DNA of 15,793 bases from an uncultured Eubacteriales bacterium (GTDB lineage Bacteria > Bacillota > Clostridia > Oscillospirales > Oscillospiraceae), in assembly GCA_900545515.1 (NCBI GenBank), contig UQZA01000048.1:1-15793 (forward strand), given 5' to 3'. The notes below the pieces were generated by a model. That model worked only from the letters and a program-made list of their open reading frames with translations. It was not told the DNA's origin and ran no database searches. Shown here one piece after another: positions 1 to 6,165 of the stretch (positions are counted from its first letter, which is position 1; every line of letters begins with the position of its first letter). Position numbers and translations under genes: made by a program.

Positions 1-120
1 TACAATTTAGAATTAAATAATATATATCGGGAGTGACAAAATTGGTTCTTAGGCGACTGCGGCGAGACCTACCTCTCTGGCGCGCTCACCCTGGCTTGAG
101 AACCACCCGCAAACAGTTCC

Positions 121-158
121 AAATCCCGGCTTACCATGGAGTGAGCCGGGATTTTATT
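121..158 (+). terminator. Intrinsic terminator hairpin (first copy)
   Basis: AAATCCCGGCTTAC at 121-134 pairs with GTGAGCCGGGATTT at 141-154 (14 base pairs with one G-U), with a 6-base loop and then TTTTATT. Its A-tract makes it symmetrical, so it could work in both directions. It probably ends a plus-strand transcript from left of the window. A nearly identical stem sits at 2196-2231. Confidence 0.7.
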
Positions 159-307
159 AAAAGGGGGAAATACATGTTGTGCTTTGTGTAAGATAATTGG
201 AAGTAAAATTAGGAGCCAGATGAAAGGACGGCGAGCGTGCTAGAGCATGGCCGGAGCCAACCACGCTGTCTCAAAGACCAGTAATTTCTGACTTGATGAA
301 TCTTGAC

Positions 308-391
308 AGTTTGGCATATAGGTGTTCTGTGCCAAACTTACAAAGTAGTGAAGTGGCGCTTTTAAAAGCGAGGCCTGGGGAATATCCCCAG
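308..391. repeat. Cluster of three inverted repeats
   Basis: There are three perfect inverted repeats in 84 bases. AGTTTGGCA (308-316) pairs with TGCCAAACT (330-338) across a 13-base gap. CGCTTTTAAAAGCG (357-370) is a 14-base palindrome. CTGGGGAATATCCCCAG (375-391) is a 6-bp stem with a 5-base loop. None is followed by a T-run typical of a terminator. They could be a folded RNA, protein-binding sites or the relic of a mobile element; no family is recognised. Confidence 0.5.
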
Positions 392-469
392 AAAAGATCT
401 TGCTAAGGTCTACTTGACACATACGCAGTTGAAATTCTTTTGCAACAGATCGTATCATGTGCTATCATG

Positions 470-489
470 GAGCGGGTGCAAGTCCGCTC
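470..489 (+). other. Small GC hairpin with GCAAGTCCGC motif (copy 1)
   Basis: GAGCGG (470-475) pairs with CCGCTC (484-489) around the loop GTGCAAGT. The 10-base string GCAAGTCCGC (478-487) recurs in a similar hairpin at 1692-1708. Both lie shortly upstream of a gene start. The element loosely resembles one arm of a cobalamin riboswitch, but the rest of that structure is not present. Confidence 0.4.
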
Positions 490-541
490 TACTCCCACGC
501 AAGCTGCAAAACCGAAAAAAAGCAGCACGGTTATGATTGCA

Positions 542-547
542 TATAAT
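542..547 (+). promoter_or_regulatory. Possible -10 element before the 569 gene
   Basis: TATAAT matches the -10 consensus exactly and lies 21 bases before the TTG start of the next gene. No good -35 box is found 17 bases upstream (AAAGCA), so the assignment is weak. Confidence 0.25.
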
Positions 548-568
548 TTAGAAGGGCAGTGACTTAGA

Positions 569-1150
569 TTGCTATTATACGGCCATATAACAGGGAAAAC
601 AGGCAATGCCATTTCTGGAGTTTTGGTGGAAATAAAGGACAACAATTTTGAGACCATATATTTTACAAAAAGCGACGAACATGGCGATTATAAAATTGAT
701 TTGCCTGCGGGCATATACCCGTTCGTCACAGCAGTGAGAGATTACGGAGAGAAATACTTGGAATATTGGTGCAGCAATTTGAAGCTTATCCATGACGCCG
801 AGCTCAATATTTGCATTGATACTCTTGAAGTATATGGATTAAATTACTTCAAAGTAGCGGGAGCCTATCCATCCATTACGGTCTATTTCCGGCCCATGAG
901 TTTGCCCAAATTTTTGGCTCAGGCGGAGGATATTGCGCCAGAGATAAACACCATCCAAGCCGTGGTGGATGGCAAGGCGCTGTCTGTCCTCACGGTCAAT
1001 AGGGTCAAGGAATATGTGGGAGATGGGAGTATGAGCGCATATCTCATCCAAATCGCAGAACCAGAGGACGGCCCCAATTGGAACAGATTAGACTTGGAAA
1101 TTATAGATTGCGACGGCAACTATGGAGTGGCATCTATTTATCATTGCTAA
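569..1150 (+). CDS. Hypothetical protein with carboxypeptidase-regulatory-like domain
   Basis: This is a 193-residue protein of unknown role. Residues 3 to about 60 (YGHITGKTGNAISGVLVEIK, then a segment with GDYKIDLPAGIYPF) look like a carboxypeptidase regulatory-like or transthyretin-like beta-sandwich, in which a G-x-P/A-x-x-G-type loop precedes a paired strand. The rest, including LEVYGLNYFKVAGAYPSITVYFRPMSL split over residues 85-112, resembles conserved hypothetical proteins of Clostridia. There is no signal peptide or membrane segment, so it is likely cytoplasmic or dependent on another route out. The start is TTG at 569: an in-frame TGA sits at 560-562, and GAAGGG at 551-556 is a slightly distant ribosome binding site. 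Its base composition is more AT-rich than the GC-rich genes to the right, which suggests a different origin. The GNAT gene follows 60 bases downstream. Confidence 0.7.
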   Translation: MLLYGHITGKTGNAISGVLVEIKDNNFETIYFTKSDEHGDYKIDLPAGIYPFVTAVRDYGEKYLEYWCSNLKLIHDAELNICIDTLEVYGLNYFKVAGAYPSITVYFRPMSLPKFLAQAEDIAPEINTIQAVVDGKALSVLTVNRVKEYVGDGSMSAYLIQIAEPEDGPNWNRLDLEIIDCDGNYGVASIYHC

Positions 1151-1210
1151 TGTCTACAGGCCGGGCGTAACTCCGCCTCATTCACACGAACCATGGAGGA
1201 GGAAAATGTT

Positions 1211-1675
1211 ATGATCATCCGAAAGTTGACCCCGGCAGATTACCACGGAATGCTCGTCCTTTATCGGGAGTTGGACCAATTCCATGTGGATGCCCGCCCC
1301 GATTTTTTTGTGCGTCAAGAGGATGTGTTTCCGCAGGAGGCTTTTGAGGCCAACATGATCAACCCGGAATGTCTGATGCTTGGTGCTTTTGATGAACCAG
1401 ACAACATGATCGGACTTGTTCGGGCGACATTATGGAAGGAAAGCGGGATGGTGAAAACTGTCAAGGTGGTGTGTTTGGATGATGTCTATGTTGTGCCGGA
1501 ATATCGGCGGGATGGTATCGCAACAAAGTTATTTGAAGCAGTTGAACAATGGGCGCGGGAACAAGGGGCTGCAAGGCTGGAATTACACACATGGGATTTT
1601 AACCAAGGTGCAATTGCCCTGTATCGCGCCATGGGCATGACACCGCAGCGGTATGTCTTCGAGAAGAAATTATAA
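1211..1675 (+). CDS. GNAT family N-acetyltransferase
   Basis: This 154-residue protein has the GNAT fold, which moves an acetyl group from acetyl-CoA to an amine. The signature acetyl-CoA loop is at residues 92-104 (VYVVPEYRRDGIA, the R-x-x-G-x-A pattern), followed by the helix TKLFEAVEQWAREQG. The C-terminal motif is at about 129-143 (DFNQGAIALYRAMGM), where N131 and Y138 are typical of the family. Length is normal for a single-domain GNAT. The substrate cannot be read from the sequence. I place the start at ATG 1211, because GGAGGAGG at 1196-1203 sits 7 bases upstream; an in-frame ATG at 1193 would put the ribosome binding site inside the gene. It is probably cotranscribed with the preceding gene. 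Confidence 0.9.
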   Translation: MIIRKLTPADYHGMLVLYRELDQFHVDARPDFFVRQEDVFPQEAFEANMINPECLMLGAFDEPDNMIGLVRATLWKESGMVKTVKVVCLDDVYVVPEYRRDGIATKLFEAVEQWAREQGAARLELHTWDFNQGAIALYRAMGMTPQRYVFEKKL

Positions 1676-1690
1676 TTAGGATTCTACGCG

Positions 1691-1708
1691 GGGCGGCGCA
1701 AGTCCGCC
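1691..1708 (+). other. Small GC hairpin with GCAAGTCCGC motif (copy 2)
   Basis: GGCGG (1692-1696) pairs with CCGCC (1704-1708) around CGCAAGT. The GCAAGTCCGC string (1698-1707) repeats the element at 478-487. It lies in the 114-base gap before the small membrane-protein gene, about 33 bases upstream of its AAGGAGGTGG ribosome binding site. It is not followed by a T-run, so it is not a standard terminator. Confidence 0.4.
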
Positions 1709-1789
1709 GAAAGGATGAGCTACACAGCCGTGACCAAACAAGGAGGTGGAACCCCTGAAAAGAAAAGCTGGGAAAGCGCCAGTTTGTGA

Positions 1790-2281
1790 ATGTTCGGCTT
1801 TCTGGCGGCAGCCCTCGTGTTACAGGCGCTGCCAGTTGGCATTGTTACGTATACGGAATTGTACGCCAATGGAGGTTTGGAAGGTGTGGTAAGTGCGTTT
1901 TCCTACTTCCATTTCCCCCGGGCCGCCCACTACTTTTGCGCGCCCTTCCTTTCTGCTGTTGCAGTCACGATGGAGCTGGCGCTGTTTATAGGGAGTATCC
2001 TGGGGGGAGTGTGCAGAACCGGTTCTGCACAGATGATCTGTCTGTGTGTTGCATCGGTGAGCGCAGCCGCCGCCTTTTTCATGTGTGAGACGCTTGCTTC
2101 CGGCGTTGTGGCGGGATTGCTCATTTTGGCCACTGTGGTACATGGCTGGAAAACAGGAACCCTTGGCGGGGACATCTATCATCTGGCACATATGGAAATC
2201 CCGGCTCATCCATTTGGGAGAGCCGGGATTTTGACTGAAGATAATTTAAACGCCGAAGCCCAGCGCAACAGTCAGCGTTGA
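1790..2281 (+). CDS. Small multi-spanning membrane protein, probable 5' frameshift
   Basis: The 163-residue frame encodes hydrophobic segments at about residues 2-22, 55-75, 83-100 and 105-119, so it is an integral membrane protein of unknown function. The FSYFHFP segment before an aromatic stretch resembles small uncharacterised membrane proteins of Clostridia. The start is doubtful. The only good ribosome binding site, AAGGAGGTGG (1740-1749), is 40 bases before ATG 1790 and is correctly spaced for CTG 1755 in another frame. That frame reads L/M-K-R-K-A-G-K-A, a typical basic N-terminus that would run straight into FGFLAAALVLQALPVG if one base were restored between about 1776 and 1790. A TGA abuts ATG 1790. 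At the 3' end the frame reads through a terminator hairpin (2196-2231), so the last 30 or so residues are probably not native. It is either a degraded gene or a sequence error; membrane character is sure, function is not. Confidence 0.5.
   Translation: MFGFLAAALVLQALPVGIVTYTELYANGGLEGVVSAFSYFHFPRAAHYFCAPFLSAVAVTMELALFIGSILGGVCRTGSAQMICLCVASVSAAAAFFMCETLASGVVAGLLILATVVHGWKTGTLGGDIYHLAHMEIPAHPFGRAGILTEDNLNAEAQRNSQR
2196..2234. terminator. Intrinsic terminator hairpin (second copy), possibly bidirectional
   Basis: AAATCCCGGCTC (2196-2207) pairs perfectly with GAGCCGGGATTT (2220-2231) around a 12-base loop and is followed by TTTTG. It lies between convergent genes: the plus-strand membrane protein and the minus-strand mutase whose stop is at 2292. 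With A-tract and T-tract on either side it can serve both strands. The stem is almost the same as at 121-154. Confidence 0.7.
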
Positions 2282-2291
2282 CGGATTCCGT

Positions 2292-4010
2292 TTAGCAGGG
2301 CAGGCTTTCCTTCAACGTCTTCAGCAGGTCCTCTGCCGCTTGGGCGGAGGAACCCTTGACGCCCAGGTAGAATTTCACCTTGGGCTCGGTGCCGGAGGGA
2401 CGGACGCACATCCAGGCGTCGTTTTCCAGCTCATAGTACAGCACGTTGGACTCAGGCAGGTCGGTGGGGGTGACCGCTCCGGTGGCCAGGTCCAGGACGG
2501 TGTGCTTCAGGTAGTCCCGGATTTTGAGGACCTTGCAGGGGCCCACGGTTTGCAGGGGATTGGCCCGCAGAGACTCCAGGATGGAGGCGATCTTGGCGGC
2601 GCCCTCCTGGCCGGGGTAGGTCAGGTTGACGGTGTCCTCCCGGTAGTAACCGTACTCCTGGTACAGCTCCTGCATCCGGTCCCACAGGGTTTTGCCCTGG
2701 CAATAACACCAGGCGGCGGCCTCGCACAGGGCCATGACGGCTACCACGGCGTCTTTGTCCCGGGCGTGAGTGCCCACCAGGCACCCGTAGCTCTCCTCCA
2801 TGCCGAACTGGAAGGAATAGGTGTGGTCCCGCTCAAACAGCCGCATCTGTTCGCCAATGAATTTAAAGCCGGTGAGCACATCGATATACTTCATGCCGAA
2901 GGCTTCGGTCACGGTGCGGACCATGTTGGTGGAGACAATGGTGCTGACCACGGCGCCATTGGCGGGCAGAATGCCCAGCTCCTTCCGGCGGCGCAGAAGG
3001 TAGTCGCAGACCAATACGCCGGACATATTGCCGGTGAGAGACTTGTACTCGCCGGAGGCCCGGTCCAGGGCAAAGACGCCCAGACGGTCAGCGTCAGGGT
3101 CTGTGGCCAGGACCAGATCCGCCCCCTGCTCCTTGGCATAGCCCAGGGCCAAGGTGAAGGCGGCCTTGTCCTCAGGATTGGGGCTCTTCACCGTGGGGAA
3201 GCTTCCATCCGGCTTCTCCTGCTCCGGTACCACGAAGACATTCCGGAAGCCCAGCTCCGACAGGACCCGGCGCACCGGCAGGTTTCCTGTGCCGTGCAGG
3301 GGGGTGTACACGATTTTCAGGCCGGCGGCTTTGGCAATGGAGTCATGATCCAGGACCAGGGCCTGGATGGTTGCCATATACTGGTCGTCAATCTCCTTGC
3401 CAATGGTATGATACAGACCGGCGGCCACGGCGTCGTCATGGCTCATGGTTTTCACAGTGGCGTAATCGGTGACGGCGTTCACCTCGTCCAGGATCTCTTT
3501 GTCCAGGGGAGCGGTCACCTGGGCGCCGTCGTCCCAATAGACCTTGTAGCCGTTGTAGGCCGGGGGGTTGTGGGAGGCGGTGATCATGACGCCGGCGGTG
3601 CAGCCCAGGGTACGGGTGGCAAAGGACAGCATGGGCACCGGCCGCAGGGAGTCAAACCGGTAGGTGGGGATGCCGTTGGCATTCAGGCACAGGGCAGTCT
3701 CTTCGGCAAACTCAGGGGACATGTGCCGGGAGTCAAAGGAGATGGCTACGCCTTTAGCGGCGGTGCCCTGCTTCAGAATGAAGTTGGCCAGGCCCTGGGT
3801 GGCCTTCCGGACGGTATAGAGGTTCATGCGGTTGCTACCGGCCCCCAGAATGCCCCGCAGACCGCCGGTGCCAAAGGCCAGGTCCCGATAGAACCGGTCT
3901 TCGATTTCCTTGGTGTCCCCGGCCTCGGCCAGGGCCCGCAGCTCGGCCCGGGTGGCCTGGTCAAAATAGGGGTTGTTGCACCATTGCTCAAAACGTTCCA
4001 TTGCATTCAT
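2292..4010 (-). CDS. Phosphoglucomutase/phosphomannomutase (alpha-D-phosphohexomutase)
   Basis: This 572-residue enzyme interconverts hexose-6-phosphate and hexose-1-phosphate in the cytoplasm through a phosphoserine. All four family signatures are intact: the phosphoserine loop TASHNP at 144-149 (Ser146), the magnesium site DPDADR at 304-309, the sugar-binding loop GMEESYG at 403-409, and the phosphate-binding RPSGTEPK at 537-544. The length fits the long PgcA-like branch of Firmicutes, which often accepts glucose and sometimes mannose phosphates; the sequence does not settle which. The start is ATG 4010 (MNAMERF), because GAAGGTGA lies 5 bases upstream; the frame stays open to 4082 but without another ribosome binding site. 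It is the last gene of the minus-strand operon, 43 bases after the DUF624 gene. This places a hexose-phosphate mutase next to glycan capture and mannose isomerisation. Confidence 0.93.
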   Translation of the reverse strand: MNAMERFEQWCNNPYFDQATRAELRALAEAGDTKEIEDRFYRDLAFGTGGLRGILGAGSNRMNLYTVRKATQGLANFILKQGTAAKGVAISFDSRHMSPEFAEETALCLNANGIPTYRFDSLRPVPMLSFATRTLGCTAGVMITASHNPPAYNGYKVYWDDGAQVTAPLDKEILDEVNAVTDYATVKTMSHDDAVAAGLYHTIGKEIDDQYMATIQALVLDHDSIAKAAGLKIVYTPLHGTGNLPVRRVLSELGFRNVFVVPEQEKPDGSFPTVKSPNPEDKAAFTLALGYAKEQGADLVLATDPDADRLGVFALDRASGEYKSLTGNMSGVLVCDYLLRRRKELGILPANGAVVSTIVSTNMVRTVTEAFGMKYIDVLTGFKFIGEQMRLFERDHTYSFQFGMEESYGCLVGTHARDKDAVVAVMALCEAAAWCYCQGKTLWDRMQELYQEYGYYREDTVNLTYPGQEGAAKIASILESLRANPLQTVGPCKVLKIRDYLKHTVLDLATGAVTPTDLPESNVLYYELENDAWMCVRPSGTEPKVKFYLGVKGSSAQAAEDLLKTLKESLPC

Positions 4011-4053
4011 ATAAATCACCTTCATAATTTGTTTTAATTTTATCAACAGGCCG

Positions 4054-4689
4054 TTATTTGGCCGTGTTTTCCAGTTCCTCAAAGACAGGCTTCAGAATGA
4101 TCACGTCCGCCAAAGGGATGAGGGCAAAGCCCATGAGTACCCAAAACAGAATGGTGTATAAAAAAGCGGCAGGCAGAAGCAGGGCCAGGGCGAAGGGCAG
4201 CGCATGGAGGACCACCATGAGGATGGTTTTGGGGAACTTGTAAATACACAGGATCATGGCGTTGTGCAGATGCTCCCGCAGGGTATTCTGGTAGCGAATC
4301 ATGAGGGGGTAGAGGTAGGCCAGAATGGCCAAGGCCAAAAAGGTCAGCACGGCCACCACAATGAGCAGCGCCGTGTGCAGGCCGCCCTGGAAATAGAGCT
4401 GAACCAGGATATAGTCACAGACCAGGGAGGCGCCAACCAGCAGGGTGATGAGCCAGACGGCAGTGGCCTGCTTGAAATTCTCCCGAAAGGCGGTAAAAAA
4501 AGTATTCCAGATGCCGCCTCCCGTATCCTGAGACAGATTTAGCATGACCTTATAGGTTGCCGCAATGGAAGCGCCGGCTGTGACTACCGGCAGGCAGCAG
4601 ATGAGGCAAAGAAGGTTCGTGAGAATGACGTCGGCCAGGGCCGTCAAGAGTTGGATCAGGGGATTGTCCCAACGGAACAGATTTTTCAT
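4054..4689 (-). CDS. DUF624 (YesL-like) membrane protein
   Basis: This 211-residue integral membrane protein belongs to the DUF624/YesL family. Hydrophobic segments lie at about residues 10-34, 76-98, 104-130, 153-175 and 176-197. The N-terminal pattern (N-P-L-I-Q-L-L, then N-L-L-C-L-I-C-C-L-P-V-V-T-A-G-A-S) is the family hallmark. The biochemical role of the family is unknown. In Firmicutes these genes are found beside carbohydrate ABC transporters and YesMN two-component systems, as here. GGAGG at 4699-4703 is 9 bases before ATG 4689. The gap to the solute-binding protein is only 18 bases, so the two are certainly cotranscribed. A helper role in assembly or signalling of the uptake system is possible but not shown. 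Confidence 0.88.
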   Translation of the reverse strand: MKNLFRWDNPLIQLLTALADVILTNLLCLICCLPVVTAGASIAATYKVMLNLSQDTGGGIWNTFFTAFRENFKQATAVWLITLLVGASLVCDYILVQLYFQGGLHTALLIVVAVLTFLALAILAYLYPLMIRYQNTLREHLHNAMILCIYKFPKTILMVVLHALPFALALLLPAAFLYTILFWVLMGFALIPLADVIILKPVFEELENTAK

Positions 4690-4707
4690 AGGTTGCAGCC
4701 TCCATTT

Positions 4708-6165
4708 CTATGTGTTGCGGAGCCAGGCGTCGATTTGGTCCTGGAGCGCCTGCTTCAGGCGGTCGATTCCCGCGTTTTGCAGCTCCTCCATCAGCTTGGG
4801 CAGATAGTCGTCGGGGTCTACGGTGCCGGTCATGAGGGCAGCGTAGTACTTCTCATAGACCCGGGAGACGGCCCGGAATTCGGCGTCGTAGTTGGAGTAG
4901 TCTGCCGTAAAGCCCAAAAGGGGGGATTCGGCGGTGTTGTCGTTGAACTCCTGGTAGAGCTCCCACTTATTGGGGCGTTCCCCTACAGTGGTTTTCAGGA
5001 TGAACCAGTTCCCTTGGGTATAGGGGACGCCCCGGTAGGCCGGGGAGATGATCTGGACCTGATCCTCCTCTGTGAGAGTATAGTGGACGCCCTCAATGCC
5101 GTAGTTCAGCAGGTTCCGCACCTCCGGGTCGGTGTTTACGGCGTTCAGGAAGGTGAGGCAGATCTCCGGATGCTTGGTGTTGGCGTTGACCACCATGACG
5201 CCGCCCTGGGCGGACTCTGTGGTGACGATACTGTCGGAGACCTGCTGGGCCACAATGGGATAGCCGAAATCCGTGGAGTAGCTGGTGGAGGCATCGGGGC
5301 CGCCGGCAGACAGGCGCAGGAACACGTTCTCTCCCTGGAACCGGGAGAAGGAGGTGCGCAGGCAGGCGTCCTGGTTGATGTAACCGGCCTCATAGTACCG
5401 GTGCAGGAGCTGCAGGGTTTCCTTTGCATAGGAGGTTTCAAAGATGTTGACCACTTGGCAGCTGCCGTCGTGGGCATTGACCATGAGAGGGATGGAGTCA
5501 TAGGTCACATATTCGTAGTTGCCCAGGGACCAGATATTGAGGCGGCTGGAGTCAAAAAACAGAGGGATACAGCCCGGCTCCTCCTGGGCAATTTGCGCCA
5601 GAAGGGGCTCCAGAGAGGCAAAGCTGTAGTACTGTGAGATGTCAATGCCGTACCGTTCCACCAGCTCTTGGGAAAACAGGAAGTGCATGGGGGTTGCCAG
5701 CTCCTTATTGGTGGGGATTCCCCAGATTTTCCCGTCAATGGTTACGCCTTTCCAAAGGCGGGGATCGATGACATGATACATCCCAGCGCCCAAATTGTCG
5801 AGATAAGGAGTCAGGTCCAGCCAAGAGCCGGCCACGGCGTTGGTGACGTAGGTATCTGTCCAGGCAAAGGCAATGTCATATTCCTGGTTGGTGTTCACCA
5901 GGGAGTTCAGCTGTGCGGCGTAATCGTTCCAGCCAATTTTGTGGTATTCTACGGTGAAGCCATATTTTTCTAAAAGAATGCGGTTGAGCTCCTGGTTTAC
6001 CAGGGCCAGATCTTCATCCGGCTCGCCAATGGTGTAATAGACCAGGTTGACAGTCCCCTCCGGCGGAGCGGAAGTGTCCTGGACCTGCGGGGTGCAGCCG
6101 GCAGCGCCGGTGCACAGGAGTGCAGTTAGGAGTGCGAGGACCCGCTGGGCAGAGTTTCGTCGCAA
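4708..6165 (-). CDS. Extracellular solute-binding lipoprotein (carbohydrate ABC transporter type, DUF3502-like C-terminus)
   Basis: The protein has 485 residues. The N-terminus is a lipoprotein signal: basic MRRNSAQR, a hydrophobic stretch, then A-A-G-C with the lipidated cysteine at 24. The mature part has the two-lobed family-1 solute-binding pattern of the LipO/YtcQ group (start VNLVYYTIGEPDEDL; middle GKIWGIPTNKE). The last ~80 residues (from about SPLLGFTADYSNYDAEF) match the DUF3502-type end. It should sit outside the membrane and bind an oligosaccharide; next to a GH85 enzyme, a released N-glycan is the natural guess. The start is TTG 6165, since AAGGAGG lies 9 bases upstream inside the preceding gene and no other start fits the signal peptide. 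The gene overlaps the response regulator by 40 bases. No permease gene follows, which is unusual. Confidence 0.92.
   Translation of the reverse strand: MRRNSAQRVLALLTALLCTGAAGCTPQVQDTSAPPEGTVNLVYYTIGEPDEDLALVNQELNRILLEKYGFTVEYHKIGWNDYAAQLNSLVNTNQEYDIAFAWTDTYVTNAVAGSWLDLTPYLDNLGAGMYHVIDPRLWKGVTIDGKIWGIPTNKELATPMHFLFSQELVERYGIDISQYYSFASLEPLLAQIAQEEPGCIPLFFDSSRLNIWSLGNYEYVTYDSIPLMVNAHDGSCQVVNIFETSYAKETLQLLHRYYEAGYINQDACLRTSFSRFQGENVFLRLSAGGPDASTSYSTDFGYPIVAQQVSDSIVTTESAQGGVMVVNANTKHPEICLTFLNAVNTDPEVRNLLNYGIEGVHYTLTEEDQVQIISPAYRGVPYTQGNWFILKTTVGERPNKWELYQEFNDNTAESPLLGFTADYSNYDAEFRAVSRVYEKYYAALMTGTVDPDDYLPKLMEELQNAGIDRLKQALQDQIDAWLRNT

Larger units (their letters stand above)
1..568. other. Gene-poor 5' region with inverted repeats
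   Basis: No convincing protein gene lies here. The stretch is visibly richer in A and T than the rest of the window. It holds a loose long-range stem (GGTTCTTA 44-51 against TGAGAACC 97-104), a terminator-like hairpin at 121-158, three consecutive inverted repeats between 308 and 391, and a small GC hairpin at 470-489; each of the latter is listed separately. The short open frames (53 codons from GTG 33; 73 codons on the minus strand at 240-458) have no ribosome binding site or recognisable sequence. The region could hold a noncoding RNA or the remains of older genes; I cannot tell which. Confidence 0.5.

Noticed and set aside
33..191. 53-codon frame from GTG 33
   Set aside because: It reads through the terminator hairpin, is Arg-rich without family resemblance and lacks a usable ribosome binding site.
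240..458. Small minus-strand open frame of 72 residues
   Set aside because: It covers the cluster of inverted repeats, has no clear ribosome binding site and no recognisable sequence.
470..540. Cobalamin riboswitch
   Set aside because: Only one hairpin loosely resembles it; the conserved core and the B12 box are missing and no cobalamin gene follows.
2340..4037. 565-codon plus-strand open frame
   Set aside because: It is the shadow of the phosphohexomutase, which has all four family motifs on the minus strand.
4651..5637. 328-codon plus-strand open frame
   Set aside because: Its sequence is Gly/Val-rich antisense of the solute-binding lipoprotein and it has no ribosome binding site.
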